Shown: in pieces, positions 55,901-64,000 of the stretch
How positions within the stretch are numbered: position 1 is the stretch's first letter
Layout of the letters: every line of letters starts with the position of its first letter
DNA from: Sweltsa coloradensis
Taxonomy: Eukaryota > Arthropoda > Insecta > Plecoptera > Chloroperlidae
Direction: 5' to 3'
Length of the DNA stretch: 64,000 bases
Assembly: GCA_024449915.1 (NCBI GenBank)
Contig: JAMZAV010000110.1
Location: forward strand, 434,001-498,000
Notes under the pieces: model-generated
What the model saw: only the letters and a program-made list of their open reading frames with translations
Told to the model about the DNA's origin: nothing
The model's database searches: none
Made by a program: the position numbers and the translations under genes

Positions 55901-57137
55901 CAGAAAAAAGGTTGAGAACCGCTGTTCTAGAAGTAGGCCCGTGCAGACCTCTACTATAGGCCTACCTTAAGCCAGCGACGCACGGACAACATGTTAATGT
56001 TTCCAAAACAAATTTGGAAAAGTAAATTTTCTTTGCTGACTACACAAATAAAATGTTTACAGTACTGGTAGGCTTAAGCGCTAGCTAGCCTAGGCTACCA
56101 TCTCTGGAGATACTATTGAACCAAGAGCTGTTTCTATGCATCGTACTTGTAACTCATTCTAGGGTAGGCCTACCTATTTATAATCAGATTGAAGATTGAT
56201 AATATTGCAACATGCAGAGTGTAATGGAATTTTCAGACCTAGGCCTCCACCCACACTTGCAACTGGATGACGCCTAAAAACCGTAAAACCTTACAATCAT
56301 GTTGTCTGATGTTGTTCTGCGATATGGGTCATCATCTTTTAAGGTTCTAAGGAAGCCTAGGCCTAGCCTAGGCTTAGGTTAATATGTTGTCCATGTGTCA
56401 CTGGCTTCAGGGAGAGACCGACTTTGTGAAATGAACATGTGGTTTCATTTCATTTTTTCATCCAAAATGCCTAGATGAGACTAAAGAAAGAAGCTACAGA
56501 TTAAAAAAAGTGCTAGAGCCTCCACCTTGGCTAATCGGTACTTCTTCGGCTAGGGGGGTCCAACTTTTATATACACTGTAACGGAAAGGATTTCGGGTGC
56601 GCTCTTATTGATTATATCCTAGAACTAGCGCGGCGCACTGTAGCCAGCGAAAAGTTCGGCTAACCTAACGAAAGTAGGCCTACACCTTTAACATAAGTAG
56701 TAACAAGGCAATATAGAAGTGTTAACAAGGTGTAGTATAAAAGTTGGACCCCCCCTAGCCGAAGAAGTGCCAGCTAATCTAAGTAGGGCCAGGCAGGCCC
56801 AAGGCTGTATGTTCTCTTCAGATTTCAGCGTAGGTAGGCCCTACACCCTATCCCAGGGCTGCCTTAAATGCTACGCTAGCCTACCTTAAGCCCTTACCAT
56901 GCATTCAGCAACTAGTATGTTGTTTTCGAGGATCAGCGCTAGAGTAGTGTCCATTCCAACAATTGAGGAATGTGGATCCCGCAACTTTTGTTTAATATTA
57001 TCCATTTTAACCACATATTCTTCATATCTTCCATTTAAATAAAACGGCTCTGCTTCATTTAACATTACATTTAATCTAGTAATGTTCGTTTCAGTTACAG
57101 TATTTTCTGCTTCTAAACAGGTAATTCCCGTAGACAT
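44900..57137 (-). CDS. FANCG: FANCG-like Fanconi anaemia core complex TPR protein, two exons
   Basis: Exon 1 (57137-56898) and exon 2 (46942-44900) join in phase 0 over a 9,955-bp GT-AG intron to give about 760 residues, longer than human FANCG (622). The protein is helical and TPR-like throughout. Alignment by eye with human FANCG is colinear: the EN-NILVAEC end of exon 1, the repeat block before it reaches ASRCLQ-like/AIYMLAKELF, then PPTNILMLETITALIKADRWTDADTLCKQ and the C-terminal KDALYHMLLISPP. FANCG is a scaffold of the Fanconi core complex that supports FANCD2-FANCI ubiquitination in interstrand crosslink repair. Exon 2 uses the acceptor TTTTGTCTTTTCAG; open sequence before it is intronic. 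Identity is low, so paralogy to another TPR protein cannot be fully excluded. Confidence 0.75.
47004..47609. mobile_element. TTAA-ended inverted-repeat element carrying a tRNA-like sequence
   Basis: TTAAGAGGAAGGACTAC at the left and its imperfect complement at the right (GTAGTCTTTCCTCTTAA) begin arms of ~90 bp that pair well, including ACATTAAAACCACACAAAAT. A second, inner inverted pair (TACTACAATTCAGAA and TTCTGAATTGTAGTA) encloses the tRNA-like segment. TTAA at both edges suggests a TTAA target site (piggyBac-like). No transposase is present. Confidence 0.75.
47290..47361 (-). tRNA. tRNA-like sequence (pseudo-tRNA, GGA anticodon position) inside a MITE
   Basis: 72 nt on the minus strand fold as a cloverleaf: the acceptor stem pairs with wobbles, the D stem GTCT/AGAC is perfect, the anticodon stem CCTGT/ACGGG pairs with loop CTGGAAT, and the A box (TGGTCTAGTGG) and near-B box (GGTTGGATTCC) are recognisable. 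The T stem has mismatches, and the anticodon position would read GGA although there is no long serine-type variable arm. More likely a tRNA-derived relic than a working gene. Confidence 0.5.
47612..47750 (+). pseudogene. LINE RT-end fragment (CR1-like), small
   Basis: The frame FKYLGIWLHSSLEWGEDISI with the following basic stretch parallels the thumb segment KYLGVWIHNKLKWEEHV of the CR1-like LINE at 58737. It begins directly at the edge of the TTAA element. No other domain remains. Confidence 0.5.
47751..48603. other. FANCG intron, no gene seen
   Basis: Contains CAATCCAGACGAA twice (about 47933 and 48007) and no other structure I can support. Confidence 0.4.
48604..49291 (-). repeat. Unidentified ~0.7 kb interspersed repeat, copy 4
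   Basis: Minus-strand copy of the 5431-6119 family with a single core unit. The 61-residue frame starting [19 protein letters not shown] (48800-48615) is open here as in copy 1, with few differences. Confidence 0.82.
51665..54658. mobile_element. 2,994-bp TA-flanked DNA transposon inserted in the LINE
   Basis: The ends are a perfect 24-bp inverted repeat starting GGGGAGAGGGTGCATAAATG, flanked by TA at 51663-51664 and 54659-54660. Continuity of the LINE frame across the excised element confirms the boundaries. TIR-derived words (GTCCCATTTATGAACC and variants) recur inside at about 51850, 52592, 52612 and 54620-54640. No transposase was recognised, so it is non-autonomous. TA targets fit Tc1/mariner-like families. 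Confidence 0.92.
52965..54629. mobile_element. Possible inner element with GGTGATTCCATG ends
   Basis: GGTGATTCCATGGTAACT at the left and, inverted, GTTACATGGAATCACC at the right suggest another insertion within the TA element. Six same-strand copies of (G/A)GTAACTCACGTA(T/A)C lie at 52976, 53155, 53341, 53363, 54087 and 54250. The flanks (CATTTG and CATTTA) are only a weak target duplication. No transposase was found. Confidence 0.55.
55393..56536. other. FANCG intron, CpG- and TAGGCC-containing stretch, no gene seen
   Basis: A moderately GC-rich piece (about 55550-55700) and several AGGCCTA words, but no supported gene or repeat end. Confidence 0.4.
56537..56771. mobile_element. 235-bp fold-back element, GG(T/C)ACTTCTTCGGC ends
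   Basis: The left GGTACTTCTTCGGCTAGGGG and right CCCCTAGCCGAAGAAGTGCC are inverted over more than 35 bp. Flanks GGCTAATC and AGCTAATC match at 7 of 8, consistent with an 8-bp target duplication. Non-coding. Confidence 0.8.
56898..57137 (-). CDS. FANCG: FANCG exon 1
   Basis: The ATG at 57137-57135 opens 80 codons (MSTGITCLEAENTV ... ENNILVAECM) ending at ATG followed by GTAAGG. The donor is strong and the phase (0) fits the acceptor at 46943. The helical pattern resembles the FANCG N-terminal region, but identity is low, so its link to exon 2 is an inference from phase, strand and pattern. Confidence 0.65.
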
Positions 57138-57574
57138 TGCGTCTATTTGGTTTAAAAATGTGAGGTTATGCAGCTAGACCCACTGCCAAGTGCCGCCAAG
57201 ACTAACCAATGCTACCAACCTTTCTTGCAGAATCCTTGGCATAACACTGCTGCCACCCCTTCTACTAGCAAACCGAGTGTGGGAAAGTTGAAACTACAAG
57301 AACTAGTAGAGTAAATTTAATTAAATTATTCATATTATTGTGCGATTTGTGTGAATTATATTGTGTCAACAAACGCGGGCTTATGCTTAAAAACCTTATA
57401 TTCATACTACCCAACTCATGGGAGATGAGAATGAGAATGTGATTGCTGATTCACTGATTGGATTTTTCCATGTGTTCTTTCAGTAATGACAGCTACAATG
57501 CAGTCTTCTGTTCGATTATTATCATGGATGTTAACAGTCACAACAAATAGCAGTTTAATGAAGGTGTTTCTTAT
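57138..57574. promoter_or_regulatory. FANCG upstream region (presumed promoter)
   Basis: Position alone suggests a promoter. I see no TATA box or other decisive element; the first ~100 bp upstream of the ATG are moderately GC-rich. Confidence 0.3.
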
Positions 57575-57647
57575 GACTCGGTAGCTCAATTGGTAGAGCT
57601 ATGGCGAGTTAAGCCAGAAGTTCTGGGTTCGATCCCCAGTTGGGGTA
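57575..57647 (+). tRNA. tRNA-like sequence (pseudo-tRNA or SINE head)
   Basis: 73 nt with a good A box (TAGCTCAATTGGTAGAGC), a perfect T arm (CTGGG TTCGATC CCCAG) and an anticodon arm TGGC/GCCA around GAGTTAA (anticodon position GTT). The acceptor stem pairs poorly (several G-U pairs and one mismatch), so it is probably a tRNA-derived repeat rather than a functional tRNA. It is followed at once by a long ATT microsatellite. Confidence 0.5.
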
Positions 57648-57674
57648 TACTTTTATTACAACTGTTATCATTGA

Positions 57675-57675
<1 letters not shown>

Positions 57676-57747
<72 letters not shown>

Positions 57748-57912
57748 TTATTATTATTATTGACAAGTAATAATGGTGGTGCCCTCAGGATTGGCGCGGT
57801 GACGGGATTCAAGCCCGACCCTCCAAATCAGAGTCTCGCGCTTGAGCAACCACTATTGGTAATGGTAGCACCAAAGATAGTTGTTGTTGTTGTTGTTGTT
57901 GTTTTGTTGTTG
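57676..57912 (+). repeat. (ATT)n and (GTT)n microsatellites
   Basis: ATT units run from about 57676 to 57761 and GTT units from about 57889 to 57912, on either side of a short spacer. Confidence 0.95.
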
Positions 57913-57949
57913 CAATTTTCTCCTACTGCTGACCATTTTGTCGGTGGCA

Positions 57950-59286
57950 GGTTCATTTTCTTCTTAATCCTTCTTATTTTTGCCTAGTTGTCGCCCCTTC
58001 TTCCATCTTTCCTCTTCCCTTACTCTTCACTCTCGCTAGCAGGTTCACCATTCGGCAGTTGCTTCAGCCTATTCTTAAATGATTTTACCGTTTTTCCCCT
58101 ACTATCCCTTCAGTCAGCCCATTCCATTCCACGACTGTCCTTGCTAAGAAGGAGAACTTCCCTACATCAGTTTTCCAGGTTTCCCTTTCATACTTCCATG
58201 TATTGTCTCCCCATGCATTATAAGTAGCTTTCTTTAAGCATTTGTTTAGTTCCGTCCATCCTTCATTATTCCTGGAGACTCTATACATTTTTCCCAGTCT
58301 GTCATTTCGTCTTCTGTCCTCTAGTTTTTCCCACCCAAGTTCATTGATCATTCCAGTGACACTTTTGTATGATTTTTCCGTCCTACCGTTAACAATCTTT
58401 TCAGTCCAAGTTTTCCCCTTGTTCAGCATTCTCCTAACTGCCCTTTTTTGCACAGCCTCTAAACCCATTATTTCCCTTTTCTTGTAAGGGTCCCACAGCT
58501 CCTGCATATTCTAGTGTGGGCCACACAAGTGTTTTATATGCTTTCCCCTTTAGGTCCCTCTCTACTGGCCCCTTGTAGGGTTCTTATCACGAAGTTCAAT
58601 ACCCTAAATCCCCTTTTTGTTACGCCCTTCACATGTTCTTCCCATTTTAGTTTGTTATGAATCCATACCCCCAGGTACTTTATGACTTCTACCCTTTCTA
58701 GTCTCTTCCCCATCAAGGAAAAGCCTTCCCCTTCCATTATCCCCCCTTCTCCTTGTAAACCTCATCCATTTGCATTTACCTGTATTCAGACTCATTGAAT
58801 TCCTTATGGTCCATAATCCAAGTAGCTCTATGTCATCCCTAAGTTAACCTACGTCTTCATTGGTCCTAATAACCCGATATATAACTCATTCATCTACAAA
58901 TAATCTCACTATCGCTCCCATATCCTCCGCCGATCATTAATATGTATTGTAAATAGGAGTGGTCCTAGTTCGCTTCCTTAGGGTACTCCAGAGGTTACCT
59001 CTATTTCATCCGACAGTTCCCCTCCTACCTTAACCCTTTGACTTCTGTCTTTGAGGAATTCCATGATCCATCTTACTACCCACTGGTCCTTAATTACCCC
59101 TTCTACCTTTTCAATTAATTTCCTGTGCGGCACCTTATCAAACGCTTTCTTGAAATCTATGAACACCGCCTCTACCACTCTCCCTTTGCCCAGTGTGTGC
59201 CCTAATTGTGTTTCGCATGAGTGCCCCTTCCTGAATCCATGTTGTCTATCAGTAAGCCAGTTGTTGTCCTTGATCACTTCTTTCAT
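57950..59286 (-). pseudogene. CR1/L2-like LINE reverse transcriptase, broken
   Basis: The minus strand from 59286 shows WLTDRQHGFRKGHSCETQL, FIDFKKAFDKVPHRKL and VTSGVP, the RT core of the CR1/L2 group, then a stop. LGPLLFTIHIND is still readable after it. Further on come KYLGVWIHNKLKWEEHV (58737-58534) and the C-terminal LEAVQKRAVRRMLN, ELGWEKLEDRRRNDRLGKMY (58507-58085), each in a different frame. The element is 5'-truncated and has several frameshifts and stops. Confidence 0.88.
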
Positions 59287-60864
59287 ATTTTAAAATATTT
59301 ATATTTTTTTAAAAGGTGAATCAGTTTTGTTTAGCTGGGAGTTGCTTTGGATAGAACCTAGACCTAGTTCCAGAACAAAATATCAAATAAACTAATGCAA
59401 ATGAAATATGAAAATAATCTAATCATCAAGGCTATTAGCCTATGATATGATAGTTCTCAATTCTTTTCCTTCCTCCGCTAGTATTTTCTCTAGTATTGTG
59501 CATTGCGTTGCTTGAACTTCGCGCTCTTTAAGCAGCTCTCCCAAACGCAAACGAGCAAACGAGGTAACAGGTACGGTCACGTGATGTCATAATCGGGGCG
59601 TTCTCTCTGCGGCACTTTCTGTAAGCACCCGTACGGGATCGTTGTTCTGAGTCATATTTCGTGCGCTCTTTACATCAGCCTTAAAAACTATTATCGTCTT
59701 TTACAAGTGCTCAAACCGTGTAGTGTTTTTATCTAGACATTTTTGGTCAGGTTCTCATTAAGAAACGTATAAACTAGCGTTATCGATGTTATCAAGCAAC
59801 AAAAGTATGCAATTTGGCACTGGAAAGGATGACTGTATGAGTTGATGGTGTCAAATTTTTGCTCGCAGTTTTGGTGCACTCTGCTAAATTTTGGGATGCT
59901 AGCCTCCATTCATCTGTCATGGAAACCGGCGCTTACCTGCCGCCAGTCAAGCCCTGCTTGTGGCTTGTAGGATGCTGTCAGAAGGGTAGGCTTACCTTGG
60001 TCTCGGTGGCAATATAATTTGAGTAATGTAAAACTAAACCGCTCATTCTTCTAGGTCCCATCTAGGCCGTAGGATTAACCCCATTGAGGGCTCGTAACTT
60101 TTCTCCTGGGCCTAGGCCTGTGTTAAACTTGGGCCCTAGGGTAGGCTTAGGCCTAGGGCTAGGGCCTAGCCAATATTATGACTAGAGCCTACTTTCCCCA
60201 AGTTTAGCTAGCCTAGCTTAGGCATAGTTTGTATTTGTTTGAACAGAGATCTTATTATTGCTTTGCCATGGAATGTTTGCTGTTGCTAAGCTTTTAATTA
60301 CAGTAACGATGTCCTGACCCTAAGCTCTAGCCCTACTGGCCTAGGGCCTAGGTCTAATGTGATTGTGTAGGTGCACCAGTTCTTCTAACAAAATTGTTCA
60401 AATCCATGTTTAAAGTTTTGTGCATTTTGTTCTCACTCCTGGACACTATAGGCCTAAGCCTGGCCTATGCCTAGGGGCCTAGCTAGTCAAATGGCTGGAC
60501 ACAGTGATGTAGCCTAGGCCAGGTCAATGTTTTATTTGTTGTTTCTTCCTCAGTTCGGCTAGGGTTATCTATAATAAGTCTAGACGTGCTAAAATACACA
60601 TTGAATTGCATAAGCTTACAATGTACAAACCTTGGAACTTCTTGTTTGGGGGGGGGGGGGGGGGGGGGAGGTCCCAAAATTTTTTTCACTAAAATACTCC
60701 CAAAATAAAATCATAATTTTTTTCACTAAAATACTCAATTAGAAAACCTTAAAACATTTTTATTTTTCATATATATGGAGGAGTTTCAACCGAAAATAAG
60801 TTTTGCCAATAATAGAAACATTAAGTTAGGTTTTGTAGTTTTTTGTTCTTAATAAAACTGTTTT
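59287..60864. other. Intergenic DNA with CpG-bearing and CCTAGG-rich parts, no gene seen
   Basis: A relatively CpG-rich stretch at about 59500-59680 and 59880-60000 could be a promoter region of an unseen gene. CCTAGG/AGGCCT words cluster at 60105-60490. A poly-G run of about 20 lies at 60649-60668. Confidence 0.4.
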
Positions 60865-61099
60865 GGTAAACCTGTAGTAGAGCGGACGTGGACGTGGGTA
60901 TGGCTAATACTCCACCTAAAAAACCTTTAACGTCGCTATTTTAATTATAAAGGACTTTCAACGGAAAAGTACTTTCGCTTAAAATAGCGACGTTAAAGGT
61001 TAAGAAGGTACTTTAGATTTAAAACAGCAACGTTAAAGGTTTTGTAGGTGGGAGTATTAGCCGCTATAATACCCACGTCCGCTCTGCTACAGGTTTACC
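60865..61099. mobile_element. 235-bp fold-back element, GGTAAACCTGTAG ends, TSD ACTGTTTT
   Basis: The inverted ends GGTAAACCTGTAGTAGAGCG and CGCTCTGCTACAGGTTTACC are flanked by perfect ACTGTTTT at 60857-60864 and 61100-61107. Inside, AACCTTTAACGTCGCTATTTT and its complement match the interior of the 818-bp element at 3084-3901, so the two are related. Confidence 0.88.
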
Positions 61100-61107
61100 A
61101 CTGTTTT

Positions 61108-61504
61108 TGTTTTGGACCCCCCCCCCAACCGAAAAAGTTCCCAAACCTATGCCTACCGGTAAGCTCAAGGTGCCTAGGTCGTTTACGTTAGCTTTTTCAA
61201 CTTCACATCTCGAATATGGGAAGGGAAGGGCTATGGAAAATCAACTCTGAAGCCTCGGGGTAAAAATGCCGTATAGCGCCTCCCCCACTTTAAAGCAAAT
61301 TTGTATCAATAATTACTTGTGGAAGTAGCTAGCCAATGTTGCATTGATAAATGAAAAACACTTGCCAATAGGCCTATATGCTGCAAGGTGCTTGTTTAAA
61401 AAAATGGATTTTATCTTGAAAAGTGTATTTTTTACTTCTTGATGATTTAGGGGCCAGCATGAAATTTTTAACCACCCGGGCGAGCTGTAATTTTCCACCC
61501 CTGA
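61108..61504. other. Intergenic DNA, no gene seen
   Basis: Starts with a poly-C run (about 61118-61126); otherwise featureless. Confidence 0.4.
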
Positions 61505-62072
61505 GGCCCGATTCCACCAAGTCTTAAACTCGAGTTTAAATTTTTTAAACCTCGGTTAGCTTGAAAATGCGTTCCACCAGAACTAAACTCGAGTTTAAAC
61601 CGAGCTTAAACTAAACCCTACCTGGGGTGCGGTTTAACAACTTAAACTGGACTCACCGCCAGTACGATATTCGATTCCACATATAACAAGCTGTGATTTT
61701 GACGATGTGGAATCGGTTTTATTATTTTCTTTTACGTCTTTATACCTGTTTATACGTGTTTATACTGTTCATCAACTTGTAACATCAAGATTTTCTCACT
61801 CTCCGAGTAGTTAGTACCACGCGAACGTATTTTCATTTTTCATAGGTTATGTTGTCAGTGTGTCGTCACTGTCTTGTTCAACAGCTGACTGTGGAGACAA
61901 AATCACGTGATTTTTGAAGAACCAATCACAGACATCCTTACAAAATAAACTCCGCTTAGCTAAACGGAGGTGAATAAAATGTGGTGGAATGGGCCATGGT
62001 TTAAACTGAAGTTTAAAGATAAGCGGAGCTTAGTTAAACTCGAGTTTAGCATCCATTTGGTGGAAACGGGCC
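61505..62072. mobile_element. Harbinger-like MITE, GGCCCG(A/T)TTCCACCAA ends, TSD TGA
   Basis: The left GGCCCGATTCCACCAA and inverted right TTGGTGGAAACGGGCC are flanked by TGA at 61502-61504 and 62073-62075. Subterminal AAACTCGAGTTTA and TTTAAACT words repeat in both halves. A 3-bp target duplication and such ends suggest the PIF/Harbinger class. Non-coding. Confidence 0.75.
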
Positions 62073-62467
62073 TGAGTTAAGTAAATGGTAGGCCTAATTG
62101 TGAAGAATCACTCAGCGGACCGAAATTACTTTCGGAGGTACCCTAGGTAATTTAAATGATTGAGCGATGTTACTTACATGGTTTGTGGAGTGTTTTAAGT
62201 CGGCGCACGTCCATTTGGATATGTTTTTAGTTCATTTGAAAGGTTTGTGTCAATTGATATTAATGTTGATGTTTACGTTGTGAATGCCGGCTGGAGCGAC
62301 GCCGGGGTAGGGGAATGATGTGGGCCTATTGTAGTGCAGGCAACTAAAGCCTTACCCGGGGTTTGTGGGGCGTCAGTTGTGCTTCGATTTTGGAATACAT
62401 AGTAGTTGATAGCACTGGTTTAGGCTGGATTTGAGTTTGAAGATAGCGGCGTGTGGAGGTGATGGTG

Positions 62468-62961
62468 TAGGGATGGGTCGTTTAAACGCGCATGTAGAGT
62501 TTAAACGTTTAGAGTTTTATACCTAAACGTGTAAACCTGATAGTAAAAAAATAAAATAATAATAATAAGGAAAATGTTATTTTATCACTTTCGGAGCCTA
62601 CACAAACACAGGCTAACAAATTTGGCTGAAAATTTTCTTTCTAAAAGTGCGTAGGCCTAATTTTGGTGGAGGTGCTGAGTCCCAGGCTTTATTAAGGCAT
62701 CTTGTCTGTTACACTTGGTGGAAGTGCCGGGTCATTAAATGCTACTTTGAGAATAAAACCGTTGTTAATTACTCGTCGGGAGGTCATCTTAAGTACAAAA
62801 TTACGATTTTTGTTGTAAAACCTAGGCCTCCGCCCACCTAAAATTTATTTTAAAAAAAAATTGAAAATAGTAGGCTACTTACCTACAACGTTTAAACGTT
62901 AAAACGCGAAAATTTTAAGGGGTTAAGCGTTTAGGAAATTAAACGCTTTTTCCCATCCCTA
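62468..62961. mobile_element. hAT-type MITE, TAGGGATGGG ends, TSD TGATGGT(G/A)
   Basis: The ends TAGGGATGGG and CCCATCCCTA are flanked by TGATGGTG (62460-62467) and TGATGGTA (62962-62969), 7 of 8 identical. GTTTAAACG words repeat near both ends. Non-coding, 494 bp. Confidence 0.85.
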
Positions 62962-62969
62962 TGATGGTA

Positions 62970-63520
62970 ATTGTTTGTTACGCAGTGTCTGTTGTTTTGT
63001 GTTTTATTTTGTAACACTTGTGTGCGCGTGTTTAAAAAAATCATTTAAAACTGCTCTATTATGGTTCTTCTGGTGTTTTTTCAACATAAAAGGATTAAAA
63101 ACATTGCTGAGTAACCCTTCACTTTTACCAAGTAAATATTTGAAATAAGTACTAAATACATAATATTATTTAATATAATATAGACTACCATAATATATAC
63201 CGGTATATAATATAATGTTGTCCGCCATATTGGCAGTGATGGTAGTGACATATGCCAGCGTGACGTCATACTCCTGTTACCTTGAATTTGACGCGTAATG
63301 TCTTGAAAGTGTGCAATGTTTTATTACTACAAAAACATAGGCCTACCTACACAACCTTTAATGTTTCTATTTTTGACTAAAATCCTTTTTGGTTGAAAGT
63401 GCTTTAGGCCTATTTAGGCCCTATGTAGGCTATAAACATTAATAATATAATAATAATCTTTATTGCAATTCATAATTTTATTGGATGAGCGTAGCAAAGA
63501 TTCCATTTCACTACACTGGA
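62970..63520. other. Intergenic DNA, no gene seen
   Basis: AT-rich with some AGGCCTA words; nothing else. Confidence 0.4.
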
Positions 63521-64000
63521 GAAAAAAATCCGGAATGTTTTTTTTCTTTCTTTCTTTTTTTCTCTTTGTATTTTTGTCTGTTTGTTAACACGATTCCGGC
63601 TAAACCGTTACTCCAATTGCGATGAAATTTTCTGGAGGCCTTCGAAATCTCTGAACTTAGAACTGCCACGTTTTTGAGCGCAATCGAATTTTTTTTTCTC
63701 ATTAAAATTGCAATTTTACGATTTTTTCCGATTTAAAAAAAATTCCTTAGACTTATAACACCTGCATGCTTTATCCGATTGTAATGATTTTTTCACAGAA
63801 CCTTAATTTTATGAATTAATATATTCATGTGAAATTTGAGCGCAATCAAAATATTATTTTTTATGAAAATCACAATTTTACGATTTTTTAAATTTTTAAA
63901 ACATTCTTCGACTTATAACACCTACATGCTTTATCCGATTGTAATGACATTTTCACAGAACTTTAATTCTATGAATTTATATATTTGTGTGAAATTTGAG
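63521..64000 (+). repeat. Tandem repeat, 160-bp period, running off the window
   Basis: CTTATAACACCT(G/A)CATGCTTT recurs at 63752 and 63912 (period 160), with GAGCGCAATC(G/A)AA and CAATTTTACGATTTTTT repeating in register. The leader (TTTGTCTGTTTGTTAACACG ... GCGATGAAATTTT, about 63570-63640) resembles in layout the start of the ~0.7 kb repeat family. The array continues beyond 64000. Confidence 0.8.

Noticed and set aside
57609..57812. Poly-asparagine / poly-leucine frames
   Set aside because: They are translations of the ATT microsatellite.
59880..60000. Minus-strand frame ending GLDWRQ before GTAAGC as a possible UCHL3 N-terminal exon
   Set aside because: Only a donor-like site and vague similarity; no clear UCH N-terminal motif, so not annotated.

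Overview
The window is AT-rich animal genomic DNA: spliced genes with GT-AG introns, very large TE-filled introns and abundant degraded transposons. Gene content (LRIG, FANCG, UCHL3-type hydrolase, beta-1,4-galactosyltransferase) and the very frequent palindromic word TAGGCCTA point to a marine invertebrate deuterostome. An echinoderm is my best guess, but this is inference only. There are no prokaryotic features, CRISPR arrays or operons.

Host genes. (1) LRIG, + strand, about 1.5-21.7 kb: eight exons (1513-1800, 1881-2168, 2310-2698, 4792-5106, 6262-6543, 12666-12941, 15709-16041, 21492-21721) encode nine LRRs, the LRR C-cap, three Ig domains, a transmembrane helix and a cytoplasmic tail. 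The 5' exons lie left of the window. (2) A beta-1,4-galactosyltransferase, - strand, 39784-38780, with its whole CDS in one exon. (3) The C-terminal three quarters of a UCHL3-like ubiquitin hydrolase, - strand, 44742-44236, in one exon; its N-terminal exons were not found. (4) A FANCG-like TPR protein, - strand, in two exons (57137-56898 and 46942-44900) separated by a 10 kb intron full of transposons.

The rest is mostly transposons, many with readable ends and target-site duplications (TSDs). At least ten hAT-type elements have TAGGG/CAGGG-like ends, most with perfect 8-bp TSDs. There are two ~630-bp TA-flanked palindromes, TTAA-flanked elements (one carrying a tRNA-like sequence), two fold-backs with 8-bp TSDs sharing an internal motif, a Harbinger-like element and a pogo/Tigger remnant. 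Retroelements are an RTE/Nimb-like LINE (two copies), a CR1/L2-like LINE, Ty1/copia and Penelope fragments, and SINE-like pieces. There are two nested stacks: about 22.0-25.2 kb (hAT > pogo > hAT > palindrome) and 49.8-55.4 kb inside the FANCG intron (hAT > LINE > TA element > possible inner element). Four copies of an unidentified ~0.7-0.95 kb repeat and a 160-bp tandem repeat at the right edge complete the picture.

The four genes belong to unrelated processes (receptor regulation, Golgi glycosylation, deubiquitination, DNA crosslink repair) and show no evident functional clustering. The most notable items are an apparent invertebrate FANCG, the orphan UCHL3 exon next to it, LRIG exons that each hold exactly four LRRs, Penelope-associated hammerhead-like motifs, and a CCTAGG hexamer that expands inside otherwise conserved duplicate segments. 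All assignments come from reading the sequence and family knowledge; no database search was run.
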